DNA from: Antedon mediterranea
Taxonomy: Eukaryota; Echinodermata; Crinoidea; Comatulida; Antedonidae
Direction of reading: 5' to 3'
NCBI RefSeq assembly: GCF_964355755.1
Contig: NC_092675.1
Coordinates: 23,042,412 to 23,106,411 of the forward strand
DNA: 64,000 nt
Notes under the pieces: model-generated
What the model saw: the letters and a program-made list of their open reading frames with translations, nothing else
Told to the model about the DNA's origin: nothing
Database searches by the model: none
Made by a program: the position numbers and the translations under genes
Shown: positions 25,050 to 40,000 of the stretch, one piece after another
Position numbering within the stretch: the first letter of the stretch is position 1
Layout: each line of letters opens with the position of its first letter

Positions 25050-28000
25050 CTGAAATAATAATGTTTATAACTTGTTGTAAAGTTAGGTTTGTGCATTGAA
25101 GACATTCTGTTCTTCACTTAAGTTGGTAATTAAGTACAACTGGAAAATAAACATTTGAAACCTAAAAGTTGCTTTAATTATACTAAAATTATAATTTAAA
25201 AATGTACCTAATTCCTTGGCAACAGTTGTGAAGGAGTACGTAAATAACTCTGTCTCTGTTGATTTTTCGCAAGCTGCTATAAATAACTCGGAGCAGACAC
25301 GATCCTCCCATTTTCCAGTGGTTGATGTCAGAACAGCACAATTGGACGTACCTGGCTTTCCTAATTCCCAATCTGAAACATAGATAGTGAATTCAGAGTA
25401 CAGATAATAATATCCATGTACGGCCTATATAGGTGTGAAATATGAAAAAGAATATTGAGAATGTGGGTTTTAGAACCTAATCAGTAATAAAGCGTCTTTT
25501 TTAAGAAAGTAATAGGCCTAAGGCCGAAATGGAAATTATTTATGCCACTTGCATGCACAGTTTAATATTCAAATATTATTAAACAAACAACATACTTGTA
25601 AACCCAGATTCGTCTTGTCCACTACTCCATATTCCATCACCATTAACAGATAACCCAATCCACATAGCATCATTATACTTTCGACGTTGTGAAATCTTTG
25701 ATCTTAAAAACTCATTCTCTTCAAGATTATCAATTGTTGTCATCACTGCGTTTCTTTCTGAACAGAAAGAACTAGCTGACGAAAAACTCAACCTTCTTAA
25801 TGAAAACTGGTAACACTTTTTGTTGAAATAGACCCAGTTCTCAGGACACAATTCTAAAATAAAAAAAAGGTTTGTATCAGTATTTTATTTAACATTAAGC
25901 TAATGTATTATTATTGTTTAAATAATATTAAACCTATAATGTTGGAATTGGTATTATTTTTCAATATAAAATGATTACCAGAATGAAAACCCACCTGCAT
26001 AGTTTGTTTCTGAATAGCTTTCCGTAACTACCTGAGGTTTCTCAGTTGATTTGGATGACGAAATGTCAGCTTTGTTTTCAACATGAAATAAATCGGTACT
26101 TGTATCTCCATTGTCTTCTGTAGTCACGGGAGATTTGACTACTCCTTGGTCAACTTCATTAGGTGTCTGTGTTTCTCCATTTTTTGTTGTTTTTTCTGTG
26201 TCTGTTTCATCAACAAAAACGATTTCTGTAGTTTTATCAACTTGTTCAACCATATCAGGAGCTTCCGTCCCAACTTTGTTCTCACCTTCTCCTGACTCTG
26301 TATCATCTGTAACCGTTTCAATTTCTATCTCTGTGTCTACAACGACCTCAGGAAGAGCTTCAGTAGTTTCGTCTGACTTTTGGTCAACTTCATCAGGTGT
26401 CGGTGTTTCTTCTATAATATCATCACCTCCTGTTTCAACCACAATCTTTACCTGTGGCTCTTCCTCAGTAGTAGTAGTAGTAGTCTCTGTTTCTTTTTCA
26501 GGTTCTTCAACACCATTGGAAACAATTTCTTCATTAGTTTCGTCTGTGTCTGTTTCACCAGCAACATCAACAGTTTCCATAGTTTTGTCAGATATATCTT
26601 CAATAATCTCTGGACTCTCTGTTCCAAACATTTCCTCTGTTTCTTTTTTGTCATCAGTAAGCTCAGCTGTTGTCATTTCTGTTTCACCTTCAGCCTCAGC
26701 TTCTGTTTCTTCTATTGTTTTTCCAGTAGTCTCTTTATCTACTGTTTCATCCGTCACTGTTTCTTTTTCAATTGCCCCAGGACTCTCTGTTCCAACTGTT
26801 TCCTCTGTGTCTTTCTCATCATCAGTAGGCTCAGTCACAACATCCTCTTCCATCTCTTTGTTATCCATTGTTTCTGTTTCTTCTTCATCATCAACTTCTG
26901 TTGTAGTTGTTTCTTCTATTGTATCTTCAGTAGTCTCCTTTTCTACTGTTTCATCCGTCACTGTTTCTTTTTCGATTGCCTCAGGACTTTCTGTTTGAAC
27001 TGCTTCCTCTGTGTCTTTCTCATCATCAGTAGGCTCAGTCACAACATCCTCTCCCATCTCTTTCTTATCCATTATTTCTGTTTCTTCTTCATCATCAACT
27101 TCTGTTGTAGTTGTTTCTTCTATTGTATCTTCAGTAGTCTCCTTTTCTACTATTTCATCCGTCACTGTTTCTTTTTCAATTGCCTCAGGACTTTCTGTTG
27201 TAACTGTTTCCTCTGTGTCTTTTTTGTCATCAGTAGACTCAGTCACAACATCCTCTCCCATCTCGTTCTCATCCATTGTTTCTGTTTCTTCTTCAGCCTC
27301 AGCTTCAGTTGTTTCTTCTATTTCCTCAGTATCTTCAGGTGTGTCTTTTTCTACTATTTCATCCGTCACTGTTTCTTTTTCCATTGCCTCAGGACTGTCT
27401 GTTTGAACTGCTTCCTCTGTGTCTTTCTTATCATCAGTAGGCTCAGTCACAACATCCTCTCCTGTCTCTTTCTCATCCATTGTTACTTCTGTTTCCTCTT
27501 TAGCCTCAGGCTCTGTTGTAGTTGTATCTTCTATTTTCTCTCCAGTATCTTCAGTAGTCTCTTTTTCTACTGTTCCATCCGTCACTGTTTCTTTTTCAAT
27601 TGCCCCAGGACTGTCTGTTTGAACTGCTTCATCTGTGTCTTTCTCATCATCAGTAGGCTCAGTCACAACATCCTCTCCCATCTCTTTCTTATCCATTATT
27701 TCTGTTTCTTCTTCAGCCTCAGCTTCTGTTGTAGTTGTTTCTTCTTCAGTATCTTCAGGTGTGTCTTTTTCTACTATTTCATCCGTCACTGTTTCTTTTT
27801 CAATTGCCTCAGGACTTTCTGTTTGAACTGCTTCCTCTGTGTCTTTCTCATCATCAGTAGGCTCAGTCACAACATTCTCTTCCATCTCTTTGTTATCCAT
27901 TGTTTCTGTTTCTTCTTCAGCCTCAGCTTCTGTTGTAGTTGTTTCTTCTATTGTATCTTCAGTAGTCTCCTTTTCTACTATTTCATCCGTCACTGTTTCT

Positions 28001-31000
28001 TTTTCAATTGCCTCAGGACTTTCTGTTTGAACTGCTTCCTCTGTGTCTTTCTCATCATCAGTAGGCTCAGTCACAACATCCTCTTCCATCTCTTTGTTAT
28101 CCATTGTTTCTGTTTCTTCTTCATCATCAACTTCAGTTGTAGTTGTTTCTTCTATTGTATCTTCAGTAGTCTCCTTTTCTACTGTTTCATCTGTCACTGT
28201 TTCTTTTTCAATTGCCTCAGGACTTTCTGTTTGAACTGCTTCCTCTGTGTTTTTCTCATCATCAGTAGGCTCAGTCACAACATCCTCTTCCATCTCTTTG
28301 TTATCCATTGTTTCTGTTTCTTCTTCATCATCAGCTTCAGTTGTAGTTGTTTCTTCTATTGTATCTTCAGTAGTCTCCTTTTCTACTGTTTCATCCGTCA
28401 CTGTTTCTTTTTCCATTGCCTCAGGACTTTCTGTTTGAACTGCTTCCTCTGTGTTTTTCTCATCATCAGTAGGCTCAGTCACAACATCCTCTCCCATCTC
28501 TTTCTTATCCATTATTTCTGTTTCTTTTTCAGCCTCAGCTTCTGTTGTAGTTGTTTCTTCTTCAGTATCTTCAGGTGTGTCTTTTTCTACTATTTCATCC
28601 GTCCCTGTTTCTTTTTCAATTGCCTCAGGACTTTCTGTTTGAACTGCTTCCTCTGTGTCTTTCTCATCATCAGTAGGCTCAGTCACAACATCCTCTTCCA
28701 TCTCTTTGTTATCCATTGTTTCTGTTTCTTCTTCATCATCAACTTCTGTTGTAGTTGTTTCTTCTATTGTATCTTCAGTAGTCTCCTTTTCTACTGTTTC
28801 ATCCGTCACTGTTTCTTTTTCAATTGCCTCAGGACTTTCTGTTTGAACTGCTTCCTCTGTGTCTTTCTCATCATCAGTAGGCTCAGTCACAACATCCTCT
28901 TCCATCTCTTTGTTATCCATTGTTTCTGTTTCTTCTTCAGCCTCAGCTTCTGTTGTAGTTGTTTCTTCTATTGTATCTTCAGGTGTCTCTTTTTCTACTG
29001 TTTCATCTGTCACTGTTTCTTTTTCAATTGCTTCAGGACTCTCTGTTTGAACTGTTTCCTCTGTGTCTTTCTGTTCATCAGTAGGCTCAGTCACAACAGC
29101 CTCTCCCGTCCTTGTCTCATCTATTGTTACTGTATCATCCTTATCTGTCCCGGAAACTTCTGTTTCAGTGACTTCTTCACTTTCAAATTCCACAACTGAT
29201 TTGAAAGATGATTCTTCGTAAACAACATTTGTTGATGTTTTGCATATAACACGATGCACTTTTTTACACGATTCAGCCATCCACTTTCCTGTGGACGATA
29301 TAATTACTGCACAAGCTCTACCATCATCTCCAACTGAATCATCTACATTTATATTGGATGGTTCTCCATCCTTCCAATCTGTGAAATTAGATATATACTA
29401 CAAATTAGATAACATTTATTATTAGAAATTACGAATTCACTTGCTAATCGTCATATTCGATTATGAATTTTAGAATGAGGTTTATGAGATATCTGTTTTG
29501 ATGTATTATTGTATTGTAAAACCTTAAATCCGAGTTGCATGTTGAAATAAGCTGATTCCACTAACACTCATTATTTAATAAAAAGTATTTGACTTTCGAA
29601 ATTTCATTTATAAAACCAAACAAGATTGTCAAAAACATCGTCATAACTAAAGAAAACCATAATTGTGTGAATGTATTCTGTAAGGGAAAAGGAAGTTGCT
29701 TCATTTTATTTTTTATTTTCAAATAAAAAGAAGAAATTATTTACTACACAAATACTACAATATAGATAAAACTAGAAATTGCAAAGTGCAAGTGAGTGAA
29801 GCAGATATAACATTACATAGTTTTGATGAGTCAGGGCCCTCCTAAAGACAGAAACTGAATGTCAATATTAGAACACTTCTCATTGTACAATCTCTGCCTG
29901 ATAAATGTATTTCACCTGTAAACATCAACTCTGCATAGGTGTCTTATACCAATGTTTTGACAAGCAATGACTTTTATGAGAGGTCAAATTGCTGTGCAGA
30001 ATATGAATAGTTGACATAAAGCAATAAACATATTACACATAGAGCGTGTATTTGTATATGTTAGCTGCTTGTTTCCAAAATGTTATTCGTTAACATTATC
30101 GTATTCATTATTGGTGAAACATTTTCATATAATTCCAAGACAAATACCCAAAATTCTATTTTAAATTAAAATTTACTTACTTTCAAATTGAACATCTTCA
30201 CCGGATTGCCACCTCCATTCCATTCCATATTCGCGTGTATAACCTATCCATGCACGGTTATTGTACCACTTTTTCTTTAACAGATTCTCTTTAACAAATT
30301 CATTTTCATCTTTACTAGACATATCAGCTAGATAAGAATTTTGTTCTCGACAATATTTGATAGCAGCAAAAACAGTAAAGCGTTTATTTGTGAATTTATA
30401 GCAGCTTCCTTGATATTGCAGCCATCCTACATTACACAAACCTGCATGTAAAAGAATTATTATAATTAAAAATTAAAGACAAGATAACATTTAATAACAT
30501 TTGCTTAACCTAGATAAAGAACATTATTTACTCAATATTAGTGTATAGTGTACATTTTTCAGTTTAAAAATATGAATACATTATGTTTCTATTTTTACTT
30601 ACTGCATCCATTAATAGTTTCTTTATCATCATCTACAGTTCCGTCAATCTCATCTTCAGTTTCAGTTATTTCTTCTACCTGGTTTTCAACTGTAGTTGTC
30701 TGATCAGCAGTAACCTCTGTGTCAGTTTTTTCATCAATATCATTAGTTACGGTTCCTTCTGCATCTATCTCATCTCCAGTTGTTTTGTCATCAGTAGTCT
30801 CCGTGTCTACGTTGTCATCCATAACTGTTTCTTCTTCAGCAGTAGTTTCTGTGTCTTTCTCAGAATCATCAACGCCATTGGAAACAATTACTTCTGTTGT
30901 TTCATCTGTGTCTGTTTCATAAAAAATATTAATGGTTTCTGTAGTTTTGAAAGTTTCTTCTTCCACTGCCTCAGGACTTTCTGTTTCAGTTGGTTCCTCT

Positions 31001-34000
31001 TCATCAGTAGGCTCAATCACAACATCATCACTTGTCTTAATCTCATCTGTTGTCACTTCTGCTTTTGTTTCTGTTGTTTCCTCAATTTCTTTTAGAGTAC
31101 CTGCAGTAGTCTTTGTGTCTACTGTATAAACCGTAACTGTTTCTATCGTAGGCTCATTCCCAACAACCTCTTCCGTGTCTGCCCCATCTGTTACTTCTGT
31201 TTCTGTTTCATCACCAACCTTAGCTTTTGTTTCGGTTGTTTCTCCAGTTTCTTTTCCTGGTTCTTCAGTAGATTCTGTGTCTACTGAGTCAACAATTAAT
31301 GTTTCTTCTTCAGTAGTTGTAGGACTCTCTGTTTCATCTGTTTCCTCTGTTTCTTTCTCTTCGTCAGTAGGCCCAATCACAACAACATCTCCCTTATCAG
31401 TCCCACCTGTTGTTACTTCTGTTTCATCATCAACCTCAGCTTCTGTTTCAGTAGTTTCTTCAGTTTCTTTTCCGGGTTCTTCAGTAGATTCTGTGTCTGC
31501 TGTGTCAACAATTAATGTTTCTTCTTCAGTAGTTGTAGGACTCTCTGTTTCATCTGTTTTCTCTGTTTCTTTCTCTTCGTCAGTAGACTCAATCACATCT
31601 CCCTTATCTGTCCCACCTGTTGTTACTTCTGTTTCATCATCAACCTCAACTACTGTTTCAGTAGTTTCTTCAGTTTCTTTTCCGGGTTCTTCAGTAGATT
31701 CTGTGTCTGCTGTGTCAACAATTAATGTTTCTTCTTCAGTAGTTGTAGGAATCTCTGTTTCATCTATTACCTCTGTTTCTTTCTCTTCGTCAGTAGGATC
31801 AATCGCAACAACATCTCCCTTATCAGTTCCATCTGTTGTTACTTCTGTTTCATCACCAACGTCAGCTTCTGTTTCGGTTGTGTCTTCAGTTTTTTTTCCG
31901 GGTTCTTCAGTAGATTCTTCGTCAGAGGGCTCAATCACAACAACATCTCCCTTATCTGTCCCACCTGTTGTTACTTCTGTTTTATCATCAACGTCAGCTT
32001 CTGTTTCAGTAGTTTCTTCAGTTGCCTTTCCGGCATCTTCAATAGTTTCTGTGTCTACTGTTTCAACCGGTGTGTCTTCAGTTTCTTTTCCGGGTTCTTC
32101 AGTAGATTCTGTGTCTGCTGTGTCAACAACTAATGTTTCTCCTTCAATAGTTGTACGACTGTCTGTTTCCTCTGTTTCTTTATCTTCGTCAGTAGGCTCA
32201 ATCACAACAACATCTCCCTTATCAGTCCCACCTGTTGTTACTTCAGTTTCATCATCAACCTTAGCTTCTGTTTCAGTAGTTTCTTCAGTTGCCTTTCCGG
32301 CATCTTCAGTAGTTTCCGTGTCTACTGTCTCAACCGGAATTAATGTTTCTTCTTCAGTAGTTGTAGGACTCACTGTTTCTTTCTCTTCGTCAGTAGGCTC
32401 AATCACAACAACATCTCCCGTATCAGTCCCACCTGTTGTTACTTTGGTTTCATCATCAACCTCAGCTTTTGTTTCAGTAGTTTCTTCAGTTTCTTTTTCC
32501 GGTTCTTCAGTAGATTCTGTGTCTGCTGTGTCAACAATTAATGTTTCTTCTTCAGTATTTTTTGGACTCTCTGTTTCATCTATTACCTCTGTTTCTTTCT
32601 CTTCGTCAGTAGGTTCAATCACATCTACATCTTCCTTATCAGTCCCACCTGTTGTTACTTCTGTTTCATCACCAACCTCAACTACTGTTTCAGTAGTTTC
32701 TTCAGTTTCTTTTCCGGGTTCTTCAGTAGATTCTCTGTCTGCTGTGTCAACAATTAATGTTTCTTCTTCAGTTGTTGTAGGAGTCTCTGTTTCATCTGTT
32801 TCCTCTGTTTCTTTCTTTTCGTCAGTAGGCTCAATCACAACAACATCTCCCTTATCAGTCCCACCTGTTGTTACTTCAGTTTCATCACCAACGTCAGTTT
32901 CTGTTTCGCTTGTGTCTTCAGTTTCTTTTCTGGGTTCTTCAGTAGATTCTGTGTCTGCTGTGTCAACAATTAATATTTCTTCTTCAGTTGTTGTAGGAGT
33001 CTCTGTTTCATCTGTTTCCTCTGTTTCTTTCTCTTCATCAGTAGGCTCAATCACAACAACATCTCCCGTATCAGTCCCATCTGTTGTTACTTCAGTTTCA
33101 TCACCAACGTCAGCTTCTGTTTCGGTTGTGTCTTCAGTTTCTTTTCCGGGTTCTTTGGTAGATTCTGTGTCAGCTGTGTCAACAATTAATGTTTCTTCTT
33201 CAGTTGTTGTAGGACTCTCTGTTTCTTTCTCTTCGTCAGTAGGCTCAATCACAACAATATCTCCCTTATCAGTCCCACCTGTTGTTACTTCTGTTTCATC
33301 ACCAACGTCAGCTTCTGTTTCGGTTGTGTCTTCAGTTTCTTTTCCGGGTTCTTCAGTAAATTCTGTTTCTGCTATTTCAACAATTAATGTTTCTGTGTCT
33401 GCTGTGTCAACAATTAATGTTTCTTCTTCAGTTGTTGTAGGAGTCTCTGTTTCCTCTGTTTCCTCTGTTTCTTTCTCTTCGTCAGTAGGCTCAATCACAA
33501 CATCTCCCGTATCAGTCCCATCTGTTGTTACTTCAGTTTCATCACCAACGTCAGCTTCTGTTTCGGTTGTGTCTTCAGTTTTTTTTTCGGGTTCTTTGGT
33601 AGATTCTGTGTCTGCTGTGTCAACAATTAATGTTTCTTCTTCTGTTGTTGTAGGAGTCTCTGTTTCATCTGTTTCCTCAGTTTCTTTCTCTTCGTCAATA
33701 GGTTCAATCACATCTACATCTTCCTTATCAGTCCCACCTGTTGTTACTTCTGTTTCATCACCAACCTCAGCTTCTGTTTCAGTAGTTTCTTCAGTTTCTT
33801 TTCCTGGTTCTTCAGTAGATTCTGTGTCTGCTGTGTCAACAATTAATGTTTCTTCTTCAGTAGTTGTAGGAATCTCTGTTTCATCTATTACCTCTGTTTC
33901 TTTCTCTTCGTCAATAGGCTCAATCACAACAACATCTCCCGTATCAGTCCCATCTGTTGTTACTTCTGTTTCATCACCAACGTCAGCTTCTGTTTCGGCG

Positions 34001-37000
34001 GTGTCTTCAGTTTCTTTTCCGGGTTCTTCAGTAGATTCTGTGTCTACTGTGTCAACAATTAATGTTTCTTCTTCAGTAGTTGTAGGAATCTCTGTTTCAT
34101 CTATTACCTCTGTTTCTTTTTCTTCGTCAGTAGGCTCAATCACAACAACATCTCCCGTATCAGTCCCATCTGTTGTTACTTCTGTTTCATCACCAACGTC
34201 AGCTTCTGTTTCGGCTGTGTCTTCAGTTTCTTTTCCGGGTTCTTCAGTAGATTCTGTGTCTGCTGTGTCAACAATTAATGTTTCTTCTTCAGTAGTTGTA
34301 GGACTCTCTGTTTCAACTCTTTCCTCTGTTTCTTTCTCTTTTTCAGTAGGCTCAATCACAACAACATCTCCCTTATCAGTCCCACCAGTTGTTACTTCTG
34401 TTTCATCATCAACCTCAGCTTCTGTTTCGGTAGTTTCTTCAGTTTCTTTTCCGGATTCTTCAGTAGATTCTGTGTCTGCTGTGTCAACAATTAATGTTTC
34501 TTCTTCAGTTGTTGTAGGACTCTCTGTTTCTTTCTCGTCGTCAGTAGGCTCAATCAGAACAATATCTCCCTTATCAGTCCCACCTGTTGTTACTTCTGTT
34601 TCATCATCAACCTCAGCTTCTGTTTCGGTTGTGTCTTCAGTTTCTTTTCCGGGTTCTTCAGTAGATTCTGTGTCAACAATTAATGTTTCTTCTTCAGTTG
34701 TTGTAGGACTCTCTGTTTCTTTCTCTTCGGCAGTGGGTTCAATCACAACAACATCTCCCTTATCTGTCCCACCTGTTTCTACTTCGGTTTCATCATCAAC
34801 CTCAACTACTGTTTCAGTTGTTTCTTCAGTTTCTTTTCCGGGTTCTTCAGTAAACTCTGTGTCTGCTGTGTCAACAATTAATGTTTTTTCTTCAGTAGTT
34901 GTAGGAATCTCTGTTTCATCTATTACCTCTGTTTCTTTCTCTTCGTCAGTAGGTTCAATCACAACAACATCTCCCTTATCTGTCCCACCTGTTGTTACTT
35001 CTATTTCATCACTAACGTCAGCTTCTGTTTCGGTTGTGTCTTCAGTTTCTTTTCCGGATTCTTTGGTAGATTCTGTGTCTGCTGTGTCAACAATTAATGT
35101 TTCTTCTTCAGTTGTTGTAGGAGTCTCTGTTTCATCTGTTTCCTCTGTTTCTTTCTCTTCCTCAGTAGGCTCAATCACAACATCTCCCGTATCAGTCCCA
35201 TCTGTTGTTACTTCAGTTTCATCACCAACGTCAGCTTCTGTTTCGGTTGTGTCTTCAGTTTTTTTTTCGGGTTCTTTGGTAGATTCTGTGTCTGCTGTGT
35301 CAACAATTAATGTTTCTTCTTCTGTTGTTGTAGGAGTCTCTGTTTCATCTGTTTCCTCAGTTTCTTTCTCTTCGTCAATAGGTTCAATCACATCTACATC
35401 TTCCTTATCAGTCCCACCTGTTGTTACTTCTGTTTCATCATCAACCTCAGCTTCTGTTTCGGTAGTTTCTTCAGTTTCTTTTCCTGGTTCTTCAGTAGAT
35501 TCTGTGTCTACTGTGTCAACAATTAATGTTTCTTCTTCAGTAGTTGTAGGAATCTCTGTTTCATCTATTACCTCTGTTTCTTTCTCTTCGTCAATAGGCT
35601 CAATCACAACAACATCTCCCGTATCAGTCCCATCTGTTGTTACTTCTGTTTCATCACCAACGTCAGCTTCTGTTTCGGCGGTGTCTTCAGTTTCTTTTCC
35701 GGGTTCTTCAGTAGATTCTGTGTCTACTGTGTCAACAATTAATGTTTCTTCTTCAGTAGTTGTAGGAATCTCTGTTTCATCTATTACCTCTGTTTCTTTT
35801 TCTTCGTCAGTAGGCTCAATCACAACAACATCTCCCGTATCAGTCCCATCTGTTGTTACTTCTGTTTCATCACCAACGTCAGCTTCTGTTTCGGCTGTGT
35901 CTTCAGTTTCTTTTCCGGGTTCTTCAGTAGATTCTGTGTCTGCTGTGTCAACAATTAATGTTTCTTCTTCAGTAGTTGTAGGACTCTCTGTTTCAACTCT
36001 TTCCTCTGTTTCTTTCTCTTTTTCAGTAGGCTCAATCACAACAACATCTCCCTTATCAGTCCCACCAGTTGTTACTTCTGTTTCATCATCAACCTTAGCT
36101 TCTGTTTCGGTAGTTTCTTCAGTTTCTTTTCCGGGTTCTTCAGTAGATTCTGTGTCTGCTGTGTCAACAATTAATGTTTCTTCTTCAGTTGTTGTAGGAC
36201 TCTCTGTTTCTTTCTCGTCGTCAGTAGGCTCAATCAGAACAATATCTCCCTTATCAGTCCCACCTGTTGTTACTTCTGTTTCATCATCAACCTCAGCTTC
36301 TGTTTCGGTTGTGTCTTCAGTTTCTTTTCCGGGTTCTTCAGTAGATTCTGTGTCAACAATTAATGTTTCTTCTTCAGTTGTTGTAGGACTCTCTGTTTCT
36401 TTCTCTTCGGCAGTGGGCTCAATCACAACAACATCTCCCTTATCTGTCCCACCTGTTTCTACTTCGGTTTCATCATCAACCTCAACTACTGTTTCAGTTG
36501 TTTCTTCAGTTTCTTTTCCGGGTTCTTCAGTAAACTCTGTGTCTGCTGTGTCAACAATTAATGTTTTTTCTTTAGTAGTTGTAGGACTCTCTTTTTCATC
36601 TGTTTCCTCTGTTTCATCTGTTTTCTCCGTTTTTTTCTCTTCGTCAGTAGGTTCAATCACAACAACGTCTCCCTTATCAGTCCCACCTGTTGTTACTTCT
36701 GTTTCATCATCAACCTCAGCTTCTTTCTCAGTAGTTTCTTCAGTTTCTTTTCCGGGTTCTTCAGTAGATTCTGTGTCTACTGTGTCAACAATTAATGTTT
36801 CTTCTTCAGTAGTTGTAGGAATCTCTGTTTCATCTATTACCTCTGTTTCTTTCTCTTCGTCAGTAGGCTCAATCACAACAACATCTCCCGTATCAGTCCC
36901 ATCTGTTGTTACTTCTGTTTCATCACCAACGTCAGCGTCTGTTTCGGCGGTGTCTTCAGTTTCTTTTCCGGGTTCTTCAGTAGATTCTGTGTCTACTGTG

Positions 37001-40000
37001 TCAACAATTAATGTTTCTTCTTCAGTAGTTGTAGGAATCTCTGTTTCATCTATTACCTCTGTTTCTTTTTCTTCGTCAGTAGGCTCAATCACAACAACAT
37101 CTCCCGTATCAGTCCCATCTGTTGTTACTTCTGTTTCATCACCAACGTCAGCTTCTGTTTCGGCTGTGTCTTCAGTTTCTTTTCCGGGTTCTTCAGTAGA
37201 TTCTGTGTCTGCTGTGTCAACAATTAATGTTTCTTCTTCAGTAGTTGTAGGACTCTCTGTTTCAACTCTTTCCTCTGTTTCTTTCTCTTTTTCAGTAGGC
37301 TCAATCACAACAACATCTCCCTTATCAGTCCCACCAGTTGTTACTTCTGTTTCATCATCAACCTCAGCTTCTGTTTCGGTAGTTTCTTCAGTTTCTTTTC
37401 CGGGTTCTTCAGTAGATTCTGTGTCTGCTGTGTCAACAATTAATGTTTCTTCTTCAGTTGTTGTAGGACTCTCTGTTTCTTTCTCGTCGTCAGTAGGCTC
37501 AATCAGAACAATATCTCCCTTATCAGTCCCACCTGTTGTTACTTCTGTTTCATCATCAACCTCAGCTTCTGTTTCGGTTGTGTCTTCAGTTTCTTTTCCG
37601 GGTTCTTCAGTAGATTCTGTGTCAACAATTAATGTTTCTTCTTCAGTTGTTGTAGGACTCTCTGTTTCTTTCTCTTCGGCAGTGGGCTCAATCACAACAA
37701 CATCTCCCTTATCTGTCCCACCTGTTTCTACTTCGGTTTCATCATCAACCTCAACTACTGTTTCAGTTGTTTCTTCAGTTTCTTTTCCGGGTTCTTCAGT
37801 AAACTCTGTGTCTGCTGTGTCAACAATTAATGTTTTTTCTTCAGTAGTTGTAGGAATCTCTGTTTCATCTGTTTTCTCCGTTTCTTTCTCTTCGTCAGTA
37901 GGTTCAATCACAACAACATCTCCCTTATCAGTCCCACCTGTTGTTACTTCTGTTTCATCATCAACCTCAGCTTCTGTCTCAGTAGTTTCTTCAGTTTCTT
38001 TTCCGGGTTCTTCAGTAGATCCTGTGTCTGCTGTGTCAACCGTTAATGTTTCTTCTTCAGTAGTTGTAGGACTCTCTGTTTCATCTGTTTTCTCTCTTTC
38101 TTTCTCTTCGTCAGTAGGCTCAATCACATCTACATCTCCCGTATCAGTCCCATCTGTTGTTACTTCTGTTTCATCATCAACCTCAACTACTGTTTCAGTA
38201 GTTTCTTCACTTTCTTTTCCGGGTTCTTCAGTAGATTCTGTGTCTACTGAGTCAACAATTAATGTTTCTTCTTCAGTAGTTGTAGGAGTCTCTGTTATAT
38301 CTGTTTCCTCTGTTTCTTTCTCTTCATCAGTAGGTTCAACAACATCTCCAGTATCTGTCCCATCTGTTGTTAATTCTGGTTCTTCACCAACGTCAGCTTC
38401 TGTTTTGGTTGTGTCTTCAGTTTCTTTTCCGGGCTCTTCAGTAGATTCTTCGTCAGTGGGCTCAATCACAACAACATCTCTCTCATCAGTCCCACCTGTT
38501 GTAACTTCTGTTTCATCATCAACCTCAAGTACTGTTTCAGTAGTTTCTTCAGTTTCTTTTCCGGGTTCTTCAGTAGATTCTGTGTCTGCTGTTTCAACAA
38601 TTAATGTTTCTTCTTCAGTAGTTGTAGGACTCTCTGTTTCATCTGTTTCCTCTGTTTCTTTATCTTCGTCTGTAGGCTCAATCACAGCCACATCTCCCTC
38701 ATCAGTCCCACCTGTTGTTACTTCTGTTTCATCATCAACCTCAACTACTGTTTCAGTTGTTTCTTCAGTTTCTTTTCCGGGTTCTTCAGTAGATTCTGTG
38801 TCTGCTGTGTCAACAATTATTGTTTCTTCTTCAGTAGTTGTAGGAATCTCTGTTTCATCTATTACCTCTGTTTCTTTCTCTTCGTCAGTAGGATCAATCG
38901 CAACAACATCTCCCTTATCTGACCCACCTGTTGTTATTTCTGGTTCTTCACCAACCTCAGCTTCTGTTTTGGTTATTTCTTTTCCCGGATCTTCAGTAGT
39001 TTCCGTGTTTACTGTGTCATCCTTAGCTTCTGTTGGTTCAACCTCGATAACATTTTTATTTTCAGTAACATCCTCAGGGACAGCTTCAGTTGTAACCGTA
39101 CATTCTTCAGGTAATGGTAGCGTAGGATCTGGTATTTAATAGAGTTGCATATTGTTTATACATTGTTATATCGTGTATTTTATGGAATTTAATTTTAACA
39201 ACGTATTATTAACTTGAAATTTGAATGAATGATATTATTCTAACGGCTTTGATAAAGTCCCTTTTTAAAATGTTAATGATATAGAAAGGATTAAGACCTT
39301 GTTTGAAAGACAGAGAAAATATTTCTTTTTTTATAGGCTACAACACCCCTGATTGAATCATTGAATTAGATAATCTTGTAATTTTATTCCAGCTGGGCCA
39401 TTTTTAAATGTTTTATCGAATAATGACTGATCTCCTGAAAATACTAATTTATTTTTTTAAACTGTTTTTGTCACATAAAATATATTCACTTTTGTCAAAA
39501 AGTAGATCGAGAAACAGTTTTAAATTTTACAGTATTTAGAATATACTAACCAAATTCGCACAGTATCTTTATGTGTCTTTCACATGGTATTGCAAACCAC
39601 TGTCCTAAACGAACTTTCATTGCGGCACATAGGTTTCCTCTTTGTGGTTCTCCATCCTTCCACGCTGAAAATAATTTAAAATTATATAACTAATTAACTA
39701 AATATATTGAGTGAATGTAGTTTAATGTATATCTATGTATATATGATAAAGTATATGAATAGTAGTTGTGGAATGTGTTATTGTCTAAACATAAGAAATA
39801 TGTCACATCACCCACAATCTAAGGAACAACTCAATATCTCATGATTATGTAAAGGAACATGCTTTGTTTAGTGCAATACCTTCAAACCGTGATGTCTCAT
39901 CAGTTGGAATCCAACGATATCCATCAACCTGTGAAATGTAACGGTAGCCTATCCAGATAAGCTTGGTTTTGTAACCATCGTCAATAAGTCTTTCTTGCAG

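Noticed and set aside
25189-25371. Separate minus-strand 60-codon frame over the CTLD 3 exon
   Set aside because: Wrong frame. The exon read in phase with its neighbours gives a textbook CTLD second half.
26380-29199. 939-codon Phe/Cys-rich open frame on the plus strand
   Set aside because: Antisense artefact of the 204-bp acidic repeat. Its repeat period equals that of the sense frame.
31175-39139. 2,654-codon Ser/Val-rich open frame on the plus strand
   Set aside because: It is exactly antisense to the acidic exon whose splice sites and phases join it to CTLD exons. The composition simply mirrors GAA/ACA codons, and there is no start context or domain.
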